From contig JBHGNT010000021.1 in the NCBI GenBank assembly GCA_043228905.1, forward strand, positions 9,362,001-9,426,000: 64,000 bases of DNA, given 5' to 3'. This stretch comes from Azolla caroliniana. Its lineage: Eukaryota; Polypodiophyta. The number at the start of each line of letters is the position of its first letter. Within the stretch, counting starts at the first letter, position 1. Shown here one piece after another: positions 11,123 to 21,885 of the stretch. Position numbers and translations under genes: made by a program. A model generated the notes under the pieces. It was given only the letters and a program-made list of their open reading frames with translations. It was not told the DNA's origin and did no database searches.

Positions 11123-11154
<32 letters not shown>
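10823..11154 (+). mobile_element. 5' part of the copia D LTR
   Basis: Begins TGTTGAGCGAGCAATCTCAA, matching the termini of the copia LTRs at 26633 and 53329 (TGTTGAGCGGCAAGCTCAA). It carries a TATA-like TATATAAAG near 11045 and runs into a CT microsatellite (11125-11155). The same sequence type recurs at 34012. The rest of this LTR appears to resume at 12803, beyond a LINE insertion. Confidence 0.65.
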
Positions 11155-11158
<4 letters not shown>

Positions 11159-12757
11159 TCAAGTATTAATGGAGGAAAGTCGCCTTAGAGGTAAAGGTTT
11201 ATATTGTTGCTTTGTAGACTTCAAGAAAGCTTTTGATATGGTACCTCGTGAGCATCTTTGGAGGCGAATGGAAGAACTTGAGGTGCCAAGTGAATATAGT
11301 TGTGTGTGCATGAGAGATAAACTTTCAGATTTTTTCAAAAGCACTATTGGTGTTAAGTAAGGATGCCCAATCTCACCAACACTATTTGGTCTATGCATTG
11401 ATGAATTGGAAGAAATGGTTACCAAGTTTGTAAAGGAAGAATGGGTTGAAGAAGTTGCCATTGGGAATGTTGTGATTATGCTTTTGCTATATGCAGATGA
11501 TGTAGTGTTTTTTGCAAATACTTTAGGAGATGCACAAAAGCTTATGAAGGCATTGGAAAATTTTTGCGTGCATACTAAATTAAGTGTCAATAGCTCTAAA
11601 ACAAAGATTATGTTTGTGAAGAGCCAAAAAAGAGATAAACCATGCATTATGTACAACAATAAGCCACTTGAATGTGTGGAAAGCTTCAAATATCTTGGCC
11701 TTGAAGTTCCTTCAAATCATAGATGGAATGAATGTGCTACATGCCGCTTAGAGGCAGGTAAGCGAGCATACTATGCATCTGAGAACACATGCAATCTTGG
11801 AGATATTAAGTGTTGGGTCCTCGAGAAAATACTTTGGTGACACTGGTTCTTCTCTATGGGGTGGAAGTATGGGCGGTAGCATCCCTAAATCTATGTGGAA
11901 AGAGTTTGAAAATGTTTAAAAACATTTTCTTACAAAGTTTCTACAAGTTAAGAAACAAACGCCCTACACCCTCCTCCTTGAGACGGGATCGCTTCCCATT
12001 GAGATCATGGCCATGGAAAGGGTTGTTGAATACATGCTTAAGGTTCAAAAAAGTCCCTCACATCGACTTCCTTGAATTGCGTGGGAAGCAAGCAAAAAGA
12101 TCCGAAAGACGCATAAAAGCAAAATTTTGTGTTCCGGTTGGATGCAAGATATAGAAAAATGGTTTGGTAGATGGGATGCGAGACACTTGCTTCATGATAC
12201 ATCATTAGATTCCTCTGTAAATGAGGCCTTCTTGCAACGCCAATGTATCATGACATGGGACAAATGTGGAGGCTCATGCTTCACACATTATACTACACAT
12301 GTTGCACCTAACTACAAAACCATATTCTTTGCGGAACGGGGAAATCACACATATCGATACATGTCAGAGCCCATACCGTTATCTGCCATTTGAACCATTG
12401 CTTCCATGCGACTTAGCTCACATGCATTGCGATGTGAAACAGGGCGTTGGGGCACAAGTGATGAGAGTGGTCGGCTATGCACACTTTCCCCTAAATAAGT
12501 TCACGAGTTTGAGTATCACACTTTGATACGATGCTCTACCTTTGATCATATTCAACCATGCATTCCACATCTCTTCGACCGAGCCCAATCTTTGCATGAA
12601 TTCCTCTCACAACCACAATGTGCACTCTCGATTGCAACATTCATTAGTAAAGTTCTTGAACATCGAGAGTCACTACTCACTTTCACACGTATCACGTGAA
12701 ATGTAATATTTTTTGGTCTCATAGGTCATATTTGACCTCCGAAGACAATAATATAAT
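11155..12757 (+). pseudogene. LINE family 1, copy 1: 5'-truncated RT and 3' end
   Basis: Fragment of a non-LTR retrotransposon ORF2. It starts inside the RT palm: CCFVDFKKAFDMVPREHLW at 11205-11265, a stop in the GVKQGCP block (GVK*GC, 11358), then LLLYADDVVFF (intact YADD) near 11490 and KTKIMF. It continues through thumb-like sequence to a C-terminal cysteine/histidine region near 12480 in which one Cys has become Ser (CTLSP). Relative to copy 2 about 40 bp are missing near 11298, and further frameshifts follow. The 3' end is followed by (TATC)n(TC)n(AC)n. It cannot encode active protein. Confidence 0.85.
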
Positions 12758-12772
12758 CTATCTATCTATCTA

Positions 12773-12802
<30 letters not shown>
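12757..12802. repeat. Compound microsatellite at the LINE 3' end
   Basis: TATC, TC and AC repeats in sequence, between the LINE 3' end and the resumed copia LTR. It pairs with the CT run at 11125-11155 on the other side of the LINE. Confidence 0.85.
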
Positions 12803-12803
<1 letters not shown>

Positions 12804-12917
12804 ATGTATCTCCATTCTCTACGTATACCTAACTGTTGTTGTTCGGATAATAGACTATACTCGGTGTGTCACATATGCTTTCGCACATATCTTTTTTATG
12901 GTATCAAAGCGCGAGGG
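12803..12917 (+). mobile_element. 3' end of the copia D LTR and primer-binding site
   Basis: TTTCGCACATATCTTTTTTA (ending 12898) parallels the inner LTR ends of copia B and E. Directly after it is a primer-binding site, TGGTATCAAAGCGCGAGGG (12899-12917), one base from the E version and complementary to the usual initiator-Met tRNA 3' end. With 10823-11154 this completes one LTR. Confidence 0.75.
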
Positions 12918-12984
12918 TTGAGAATCCTCTACAACCGACCGAAAAGCAAAGACCACACATAGATTTTCCTTCTTTCGGAACAAC

Positions 12985-13920
12985 ATGAACATGGACAAAG
13001 GTATGGGAAGTTCACTTTTGACGGAAAAGCTTGATAGGAGCAACCCCACATCTTGGTCGTACAAGATGCACTAGTACTTGCTTGGGCATGGATACTGAAA
13101 CTACGTGGAAGGAGAGAATGAAGCAGCATCGGATATGACACACAGGGACCTTCCAACCAAGGAGTACGTGGCAAGCAGAGTAATGTACTACTGCGCGTCC
13201 AATGTCGGAGATGAGCTACTCAGCTACATCCGGGATGCCAAGATGCCAAAAGATGTGTGGGAGAATCTCAAAAGGATTTTCGCCGCCAGCACAACGACCA
13301 AGAAACTACAACTCAAGCATGAGTTCAACAATGTTTGGTAGAAAGATCTGTCTATGGCCGATTACACAACCCGAATCAAGGAGGTTTGTGATTCTCTCGC
13401 CTCCGTCAATGTAACCATTGAGGAGGACGAAATGGTGCAGGTTTGCCTAGGTGGGTTGGCGTCTATGTCCGAGCGTTCCGAACAACGGTCTGCACGAGGG
13501 AGAGTACGCCTTCATTTTTCGAGCTACAATCGATGTTGCTCATTGAAGAAAACCACATGTGTGCATCGATGAGAACGCACGCCAACAACAAGATGTTGTA
13601 CATAGAGGTGGATCGGCCCCGTGGTCATGGTGGATGAGGCGGGTCAATATGCAATGGAGGCGGTTGACAAGTGTTGAATCAGAGGCATAACGGAAATACC
13701 AATAGCAGTTCCGGACCCTTCATGAGCAGGGGGAGTTAGGTTGTGCTGGAAGCCGGCAAGGGAAGGCCGCAATAGACTGCTGGTACTATTGCCGGAAGGG
13801 CCACATAGAGAGCAAGTGTTGGAAAAAGCACTCCGATTCGGACAAAGCCGGATCGAGCCAGGGTGATGCAGATAGGCTCACCGATCGCGCTACACCGAAA
13901 AAGGAGATCGAGCTAAAAGG
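12985..13920 (+). pseudogene. Copia D gag with zinc knuckle
   Basis: From the ATG at 12985 the frame reads like the B and E gag: LTEKLDRSN, SWSYKMH, YVEGENEAASDMTHRDLP, LLSYIRDAKMPKDVWENLK, then MADYTTRIKEVCDSLASVNV and VCLGGLAS. This is the UBN2/retrotran_gag family of copia capsid proteins. A CCHC-type knuckle (YYCRKGHIESKCW) lies near 13785-13830. Stops at about 13072 and 13108, a stop before MADYTT and frameshifts after GGLAS break it. Confidence 0.85.
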
Positions 13921-15230
13921 GGCCCCACACTAATGATGAAGCACAAGGCAAACCAAATGGGTGTACGTACCACGAAGCCGGAGGAGGTCTGTTACGTAGA
14001 TTCCGAAGAGTCAAATCATATGACAAACCATGTCGAATGGTTCTCAAGCTTGGAAAAACCGGAACAATTGGGAATTGTCGAGACCGACGACAATACCGTA
14101 CGCCCCATCAAACATGTGTGATGTATTGCTCAACCATGTCGGACAAAAGGGAGCGATGCGGAGTGTGTTGCATGTCCCGATAATTGCAAAGAACTTGGTA
14201 TCTATCGAACAGATTGTTGACCAGGGCATGTAGGTCTGATTCAATCACCACGACTGCTTCATTGAGAATAAGGGCCGATTGATCGCCCGTGGGCATAGAG
14301 ATTGGAGGATGTTCATCCTCGAGACAAATGATGTCAACGTCGCAATGTTTGCGAAAGGACAGAAGGTCGAATCCGACATGGATCTTTAGCACAAGCGGAT
14401 CGGCCACATCAATTTTCGAAATCTTCAAGAACTGTAATCGGAACAAGTAGTATCTGGACTGCCGAAGTTCAGCGGCTGGAAAGGCCAAGTAAGTGAAGCT
14501 TGCCAGCTTGGGAAGCAACATAGGCTTTTGTTCCCAAATGAGAAGAATTGGAACCGGAATCGGCTTGATATAATCCACATGGATGTATGGGGACCGACAA
14601 GTTGCGTGAGCATGGGTGGGAGCCGATACTTTGCCTCCTTCATCGACGACTTCAACCGACACACTTGGGTATACCTCATTGAGAAGAAGAGCGAAGTCTT
14701 CTCCTATTTCCGGGACTTGAAAACTCTAGTAGAAAGGGAAATAGAGAGGAAGATCAAGTGGCTGCAGTCGGATGGCAGAAAAGAATACTTTTCCGGCCAC
14801 TTCACGAGCTATCTACAGACCAAGGGAAACCGGAGGGAGTTCTCCTGTAGAGCCAGAGCAGAATGATGTGGCCAATAGACGGAACCAGACACTAGTCGAA
14901 GCATCCAAGGCGATGCTAGAGGAGAAGAGCATGTCCAAACTCTATTGGGCCTAAGTGATCCGGACGACTGTTTACATTCAAAATCGGATTTCTACCTCCG
15001 GAGCAAAGGTGTCGCCGCACGAGCTCTACTTCGGGCGAAAGCTGAATTTGGCACACCTAAGGGTGTTTGGTAGCATTGCATATGTGCATATATCGGACAA
15101 GAGATGGAAGAAGTTGGATGCCAAGGCCGAGAAGTGCATCTTGGTGGGCTACTCACACGAGTAGGAGTACAAGTGCTATAATCACCAGACAAAGCAAGTG
15201 TGGGTGAACCACGATGTCTTCTTTGACGAA
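13921..15230 (+). pseudogene. Copia D protease and integrase
   Basis: The protease motif reads YVDSEESNHM, so the usual Gly of the DSG active site is Glu. Integrase follows: an LGKQHR zinc-finger tail near 14505, the first catalytic Asp in HMDVWGP (about 14578), the FIDDFNRHTWVYL segment, and WLQSDGRKEYF (second Asp, about 14770). The VEASKAMLEEKSMSKLYWA helix ends at a stop (14953). A GKR-like linker (SAKVSPHELYFGRKLNLAHL) follows. Several stops and frameshifts are present. Confidence 0.83.
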
Positions 15231-15469
15231 TCAACGTCGTTGTATTCCCTTCCGTCTCCGACCCCTGAAGACTCCAAGCCGATTGAGGGAGTAGAGGCCA
15301 GTGCGGCTGGCGCTCTGAATGAGGAAGACATCGGAGCTCTAGAAGAGAGTCTAATCTCATTCCGGCTAAGCGGGCCGAATGAGAGACCAAGTCAAACAAT
15401 CAGTTGGATGATGAGTCGACGAGTAGTGGAGACTTGACCGTGTAGTACCCGCTCCAGAAGTCGAGGAGA

Positions 15470-17275
15470 TGGTTTATGTGCAAGGAGAAGGAGAAGATGA
15501 AGATGAAGATGCCGGAGTATGGCACAAAGGTTGGCACATTGAACCGGAGTGAATACGAAGTGGCCATGAGCGAAGATGAACCTTCGGAGATGAGGTCTAA
15601 TGCAGCCAAAAGGGCCATAAAATCGTCCAACCAAAAGTTGCGCCGATCCACTCGCCAAAAGAACCCAATCATTCGGTATGGGTACAATGACTATATGGCA
15701 TATCATTATGCATATATGGTGAAGGTGGTGGAAGTGCTTGAGCCAGAGAGCTACATAGAGGCGGCGAAGGACGCGAATTGGCATGCTGGCATGGAGGAAG
15801 AGATGCAGGCATTGGTGGAGAATGAGACCTAGGACCTGGTTGTCATCCCCAAGGGTGTGAAGTTGATCGGGTGCAGGTGGGTGTACAAAAAGTACAAACC
15901 GACAGCTCCGTCAACTGATACAAGGCTCGACTAGTGGCCAAGGGCTACGTGCAGCAACACGACATCGATTACGATGAGGCGTTTGCATTGGTCGCGAAGA
16001 TGACGGCCGTCCGTGTCTTGCTAGTGGTAGCCATGGAAAAAGGGTGGCATCTACATCAGATGGATGTAAAGAATGCACTCCTGCAAGGCGAGCTTGAGGA
16101 ACAAGTGTACATAGTACAACCCCTCGTATTTCTATATGAATTGAACACATCGACAGTTTTCCGACTGAAGAAGTTCCTCTATGGACTAAAGCAAGACCCG
16201 TGTGCTTGGAACACAAAGATTATGCAGAGGTTGCATTGGATGGGGTTTGCTATATCAAAATTAGACTCTTCACTTTTCATCCGGTAGGGTTGGAATGGGT
16301 CAGTTAGCATCCTACTTTATGTTGACGATTTGGTCATCGCCAACACCGACCTAGAGGAGATCGGCCATGTAAAGTCTCAGCTACCCGCATTATTCGACAT
16401 GGAGGATCTAGGGGACCTTCATTACTTCCTCGGGATCGAAGTGATCCACATCCCCGAAGGCATAATGATCAACCAACGACATGATGTGTTGAGTATGCTC
16501 TTCAAGTTCGGTATGATAGACTGCAAATTTGTCTCAACTCCTCTAGACTGAAACGTGAAGCTTTGCCAAGGTTCGGGAAAGGCGTGCGACCTGACATGGT
16601 TCCGATAGATAGTCAGAAGCCTTATATATTTGAAAATCACCCTCACCCGACCGAACTTCTGCTATCTGGTCAGTCTCATAAGTCAATTTATGTCACAACG
16701 GACGACTGACCACCTTAAGTGTGCACATCAAATTTTGCGATATATTAGTGGCACGAAGGACAAGGCATTGCTATATCGGGTAGGTGTAGTTGAACAACTA
16801 GTCGGCTACACAGATGCCGATTGGGCGGGAAATGCTGGCGATCGTCAATCGACTCCAGATACACTTTTTCCTTGGGAAATGCGGCGATTGCATGGAGTAG
16901 CAAGAAGTAGCCGATAGTAGCATTGTTGAGTATTGAGGCCGAATACTGAGGAGCGGTTGTCACGACTTGCAAAGCCATATGGCTCAAGAGGTTATTGAAC
17001 GATCTGCTTGTGGAGGTGTTCGAGTTGACAGTGATATACTACAACAACCTCAGAAGCATCCAACTAGCCAAGAACCCAGTCTTCTACGACCGGACAAAGC
17101 ACATTGAGGTGCACTATCATTTTGTCCGTGAGCGTGTTCTCTCTACTGAAATGGAACTCGTGTATGTTCCGACATATCAACAGGTTACCGATATCTTCAA
17201 CAAACCTCTTTGCCTGGACAAGTTGCGGCATTTTTTGAGCATGCTTGGTTTACAACAGCTCGACATGCCGAACTT
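15470..17275 (+). pseudogene. Copia D reverse transcriptase and RNase H
   Basis: Linker, then RT: WHAGMEEEMQAL near 15780, [50 protein letters not shown], and an intact catalytic ILLYVDDLVIA near 16310. RNase H follows: GYTDADWAG (16805), QLAKNPVFYDRTKHIEVHY (17070) and VTDIFNKPL (17190). Stops at about 16287, 16549 and 16917 and a frameshift inside RNase H make it non-functional. The PPT-like CTTGAGGGGGAGA at 17272 marks the RNase H end, as in B and E. Confidence 0.87.
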
Positions 17276-17522
17276 GAGGGGGAGAACTAGCGAAAGAGAT
17301 GAATTCCGAAGAGACGAATTAGATGTGGAATTCGATTTTGGGACGACTAAAGAAGCCGAGCACAGATGCAGGCGGAGCAACCAAAAGAACAAGCCGAAGC
17401 CAACCGAACAAGGGGGAAATCAATTCGAAAAAGTCAAGGCAGGTGGCATAACCAATAAGGGTAGAGCCGACCTGAACAAGAAGGCCATGACCAGGACATG
17501 GGCAGATGTCGTCAAGGTCTAG
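17276..17522 (+). pseudogene. Copia D post-RNase H extension
   Basis: The RNase H frame continues for about 80 residues of charged, Lys/Glu-rich sequence and ends in TRTWADVVKV. The same extension with TWSDVVKGLE follows RNase H in B and E, where it is longer. Its role is unknown; composition suggests a disordered tail. 17523-17776 continues as decayed non-coding sequence to a second G-rich tract (GCTAGGGGGC). Confidence 0.7.
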
Positions 17523-17776
17523 AAAGGAGGCAAATAAGAGACATCTTATTTGGACAAGAGAGAGAATGAATCAGAGACAACCGGTTTAATCAAGTGGTAT
17601 GATTCAGACGAGTTGAATTGCATGATGGCCAAGTGGACAAGAAGGCAGCCGAAGACGATGCCAAGATGGGAGATCTGACGGATCGAGGGGTGCCGAAGTA
17701 GCAACAGACAAGCCAAGCAAGTAGATCGAGGAGCGTTGGACCGGACAGGTCGAGGACTGCAAGCTAGGGGGCGTAA

Positions 17777-18052
17777 TGTCACGGACACACAAGTTGCGGA
17801 CTTGGATAGAGCACGGAAGATGGGGTTACGAGCGTGGAACATAGGAAGCTAGGGTTAACTGGAGAGCATGAAGATAGAGATGAAGAAGGAGACAAGATGG
17901 AATGGAATGAAATGAGAATACTAATTGATGTGTCAATGACTGGCGTTGAATCCCCTGAAAGGGACCAAGGATGTTACAAGTATTTATACAAGTTCCGAGG
18001 TTATAGGTTTAATCGTCACTAACTACGTATTTGACGTCACTGTGTTGTGACA
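17777..18052 (-). mobile_element. LTR C, complete 276-bp LTR
   Basis: On the minus strand it runs TGTCACAACACAG ... GTCCGTGACA, with 6-bp terminal inverted repeats TGTCAC/GTGACA. A TATA box (TATAAATA, plus coordinates 17981-17988) is in the same orientation. Just upstream on that strand is a polypurine tract (AAGGGGAGGATAA, about 18053-18065). This fits the 3' LTR of a minus-strand element whose remaining interior is only the minisatellite to 18643. The outer flanks cgtaa and ttatc do not match, so it is not a clean solo LTR. A diverged partial copy lies at 33462-33952. Confidence 0.65.
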
Positions 18053-18125
18053 TTATCCTCCCCTTTACGGTTGCCTTTTCGAAAGTGTGGTGTAGGGGTA
18101 GATGGGAATTGGAGCACTGATGGGC

Positions 18126-18643
18126 GTGAGGAACCATATGTTGTCCTCACCGGAGACGAGAACACCAACGTACGTGAGCGACTATGTGCGGCCCTCACCG
18201 GAGATTGGAACATTGACGGGCGTGAGCGATCATGTAGGGTCCTCACCGGAGATGAGAACCCTGACGGGTGTGAGCGACCATGTGTGGCCCTCACTGAAGA
18301 CTAGAACACCGACAAACGTGAGCGACCATGTGCGGTCCTCATCGGGAACTTGAACGGGCATGAGCGAACCATGTGGCCCTCATCGGGAACTGGAACACGA
18401 ATGGGAGTGAGAGACCATGTGGTCCTAACTGGGAACTCAAACATGAACGGGTGAGCGACCATGCAGACCTCAACGGGAACTCGAACACGAATGGACGTGA
18501 GCGACCATGTGGCCCTCATTGGGAACTCGAACACGAACGGGTGTGAGCGACCATGGGAGGCCCTCACCGGGAACGTGAATGGGCATGAGCGACCATCCGG
18601 TCCTCACCGGGAGTTGGAACACGAACGGGAGTGAGCGACCATA
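18126..18643. repeat. Minisatellite, 42-48 bp x 11 plus a partial unit
   Basis: Units share GTGAGCGACCATGTG, a CCTCACCGG block and GAACACGAACGGG. Period varies from 42 to 48 bp with moderate divergence. It sits between LTR C's polypurine tract and the end of copia A's LTR. Tandem repeats in the 3' untranslated region beside the PPT are known in plant gypsy elements. The open frames over it on both strands are artefacts of the repeat. Confidence 0.9.
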
Positions 18644-19251
18644 TGTTCGGAATCAACCGGCCACAACCGGTTGCACGTTCGTATTCGTGTGCAGAAATCA
18701 AGAACTAGTACACAAATAGAAAACGTAAAGACACAGAGACAACAAATTTTTACGTGGAAAATCCGAAATCGGAAAAACCATGGGGGGACCACAAACCCTG
18801 AGAAATAGATCACTATAGTAGAGAGGAAATACAAATACGGAACTCAGAGGCAACGACCTCGAGTTCTCCTTCATCTGACAGACGGCTACAGAGTTACTCT
18901 CTCACTCACAGTTACAGAGGCAACTACCTTGTTCTAAATTTTCAACAATGATCAACTACACTCTTACTAAAGTTTTCCCTAGTTTCTTATAAACAAAGGA
19001 AACTTTCTGGCCATTTACAAGTATAGCCCACAAGGGCATTTTAGACTATTTACACTTATAGTCTTCTGAAACGATTTCGGTTTTCGATAACGATTTCGAT
19101 TTTGGTTTCGGCCGAGGCTGATACAATTATAGTCTTCCGAAACGATTTCGGTTTTTGATTACGATTTCTATTACGGTTTTGGCCTGCCTTAGCCGAGATA
19201 CTCGCCAACACGGTACTTTACTTCCCATCCAGAGAGACATGTTTCCCAACA
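18644..19251 (-). mobile_element. 3' LTR of copia A
   Basis: On the minus strand it begins TGTTGGGAAACATG at 19251, right after a PPT-like GAACGGGGAGTT, and ends CGGTTGATTCCGAACA at 18644: 608 bp. It holds imperfect internal repeats rich in AAACCGAAATCGTTTCG and the TTTTTCCGATTTCGG type of sequence typical of copia LTR R/U5 regions. The last 35 bp match the short LTR remnants at 28122-28156 and 32362-32396. Confidence 0.75.
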
Positions 19252-19338
19252 AACTCCCCGTTCACTCTGGCATGGGGTACTTCACCAAACCAACTCTCTA
19301 TCGGCACACATTTAGCTTTTCGGCTGACAACACCTTCG

Positions 19339-20787
19339 TCAGCTTATCCGATCCATTTTTGGATGTGTGGATCTCACTAGAACAAACTCCTTTGCTTCTA
19401 CTTGCTCTCGGAACCAATGATATCTTCTCTGGATGTGTTTGGTTCTCGAGTGGTAGGCAACATTTTTTGCAAGGTGGATGGCACTCTGGTTATCGCAATG
19501 GAGTTGGAATTCTTCCTGCCGAATTCCCAGCTCATCGATAAACTCCTTCATCCATATGATTTCGTTGCTGGCTTCTACTGTGGCCATATATTTGGCTTCC
19601 GTGGTCAACAACGCCACAACCTTCTGTAGCTTCGACTGCCACAAAACAACTCCCCTTGCATAAGTCATTACGTATTCGGATGTGGATCGGTTGGTATCTA
19701 CATCAACTGACTTGTCCAAATCTGTGTAACCTTCCAATGTGGGGTTTCCTGACCCGAAACGAAGACACACGCTCACGGTGCCTCTCAAATACCGTAATAT
19801 CCACTTTATAACAACCCAATGCTCTCTCCCAGGATTGCTCATATATCGACTGATTACTCTGACAACGTATCCAATGTCCGGCCTAGTACAAACCATCGCA
19901 TACATCAGGCTTCCAACCATCAAGGAATAAGGAACCTTTGACATCTTGGCCTTCTCGGTTTTCAATTTCGGACATTGTTCTTTGCTTAGCTTGCAATTCA
20001 TCGGTAGTGTCGAGCCGACTGATTTCGCACTTTTCATGCTGAATCTCTGGAGCACTTTTGTCACGTACTTCTCTTGTGACAACCATAGCAATTTCTTTGT
20101 TCGGTCCCGAACAATATGCATAGCTAGGATTTGCTTTGCCAGACCCATATCCTTCATCGAGAACGACCCGCTCAAGGCATTCTTCAGTGCTCGGATCTTC
20201 ATATGGTTCCGTCCAACAATCAACATGTCGTTCACATACAACGAGATGATGAGAAAATCGCATATGTCGTATTTCTTCACAAATACGCAGTGATCGACAT
20301 GCGTTTTGTGGTACCCATTGTCAGTCATGAAGGATTCGAATTTTCGGTACCATCGTCGAGGTGCTTGCTTCAACCCGTATAAGCTCTTCCTTAATTGGCA
20401 TACTAGGTTCTCTTTACCTTTCTCCACGAATCCTTCTGGATGGTGCATGTATATCTCTTCCTCCAAATCTCCATGGAGGAAGGCAATCTTGACGTCTAGT
20501 TGTTCGACTTCGAGATCCATGCTAGCCGCGATGCTCAACACGGTTTGGATTGACGTCATCTTTACGACCGGGGCAAATATTTTATCGAATTCGACACCCT
20601 TTTTTTGTTGAAAGCCTTTCACGATGATTCGTGCTTTGTACCTGGGTGGATTCCCGCCATCTCCCGGTTTCAACTTGTATACCCATTTATTCCGAAGTGC
20701 CTTCTTTCCTCTCGGCAGTTCGGTCAATTCATATGTGTGGTTCTCATCCAAGGAATCCATTTCCTCTTGCATGGCACTCAACCACAT
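19339..20787 (-). pseudogene. Copia A reverse transcriptase and RNase H, 482-codon open frame
   Basis: Long open frame in the second half of a copia polyprotein. RT: WLSAMQEEMDSL at the N-terminus, RYKARIIVKGFQQ (50-61), QLDVKIAFLHGDLEEEIY (97-113, first catalytic Asp kept), [13 protein letters not shown] (135-147), then LYVNDMLIVG (183-192), where the YVDD box has become YVND. RNase H: GYTDLD (353-358), TTEAKYMA (395-402), CDNQSAIHLAKN (431-442), RTKHI. The frame ends after HPKMDRIS; the usual C-terminal DKLTKVL piece follows in another frame. It lacks gag, protease and integrase, which lie beyond the B insertion at 26634-28106. Confidence 0.9.
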
Positions 20788-20802
20788 TCGGCTGTGGATA
20801 TC

Positions 20803-21251
20803 TGAAAAAGATTATGTGCGGAAGCAATAGAAAACGAACACAGAAAACATGCAGGTTTAATGGAAAGCTTTACAATACGTGGGAGAGACAGAGAAAGAGC
20901 AGAACAACTTAATTCTATTACAAAACAATAATAGTTCTCTGTACATAAAACATGCTCAACAACACTATTTATACAAGTCCTAAGAGGACTGACAGAAGTA
21001 CCACGTACTTCAATGCTCACTCGAGCGTTTGAGACTAACTACGAGACTATTAACTACCTAATAGTCTAGGCTACTACTAGGCTTCCGATTACTGTTTGTT
21101 TCAGCTAACCGGCTCCCCAGCTCACTGGCTCGCCGATCCGTCCGATCCATCTCACTGATCCGGCTTCATCTTTCTGGATGCTGATCCGGCTCAGGCTTAT
21201 TCAACCGATCTGGATCCGGTTGAGCTTGCCGCTCGACACTCCCCCTCAAGC
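20803..21251 (-). mobile_element. 3' LTR of copia B and polypurine tract
   Basis: The LTR runs from 21238 to 20803 on the minus strand (TGTCGAGCGGCAAGC ... AATCTTTTTCA), 436 bp, with TATAAATA at plus 20966-20973. The PPT (GCTTGAGGGGGAG, 21239-21251) directly abuts it. It matches the 5' LTR at 26224-26633 with roughly 20 substitutions and an extra 26 bp. The flank next to it is atatc. Confidence 0.88.
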
Positions 21252-21299
21252 TCAACTTGCGGTCGGATCATAGTGTCAGTCTCCATGGCAGCCGGTCCT

Positions 21300-21885
21300 T
21301 CCACCCGGCTCCTTCTGGCGTCACTCCGCCTTGCTCACGCTCCTCGTCCGGTCCGGTCAGATTTGCTGCAACCCTTCTATTTCTGCGCATCTCGACCTCC
21401 TCGATCGCTTTGTCTGCTCAACAGGCCCAAATTAGCTCCCTCGCTGCTATGACTTCGACGCTTGTCGACCCATCGATTCCTTCGTGTTGGCGTTGACTTT
21501 TGCTGCCATCTCGTCCTCTTGGCCTTGAATTGATCCGGTTCTTTCGAATTCGTCTGTTGAACCGAATCGGCTGTCTCCGATTCGATCCAGCTCTTGTCTG
21601 AATCGGTCGCTCCCGATTCGTCTTCTAGTTCCAGGCCCTTCACCACATCGGACCATGTCCAGGTTTTGGCCTTCTTCTTCCGGTCGGCTATGTCCTTCTT
21701 GACTCTACCGCCGCTGCCGCTTGCTCCAACTTGTTCGGATGTGTCAACTTCCTTTGTCGACTCGGCTCCTTTCTTCTTTTTGTCTCCCCCTTTTTCAGTT
21801 CTTCCCTCACCGGCGCAATCGACAGTCTCTTGCCTTTGCCCGTTCCGGTGTCTTTACCCGCTCTCCCCCTCAAGTGTGGCACGTC
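21300..21885 (-). pseudogene. Copia B post-RNase H extension
   Basis: After the RNase H end (VPHLRGRAGKD) the reading frame continues as a Lys/Arg/Glu-rich, low-complexity protein. It includes KTWTWSDVVKGLELEDESGA and a tail rich in Ser, Asp and Gln. One frameshift near 21690 splits it. The E element has the same extension in the same order, so it is inherited family sequence. No catalytic motif is visible. Confidence 0.7.

Noticed and set aside
10970-11188. 72-codon plus-strand frame ending in Ser/Leu repeats
   Set aside because: It lies across the LTR and CT microsatellite and has no conserved counterpart.
17777-18052. Reading this as the plus-strand 3' LTR of copia D
   Set aside because: The start TGTCACGG does not match copia D's own LTR (TGTTGAGC), while TATA box and PPT both point to the minus strand.
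18047-18567. Several 83-88-codon frames on both strands
   Set aside because: Products of the 42-48-bp minisatellite, with no independent coding signal.
20787-20802. DIHSR just before copia A RT as a remnant of the integrase IDDHSR motif
   Set aside because: Only a few residues at the edge of the insertion and no flanking integrase similarity; more likely chance.
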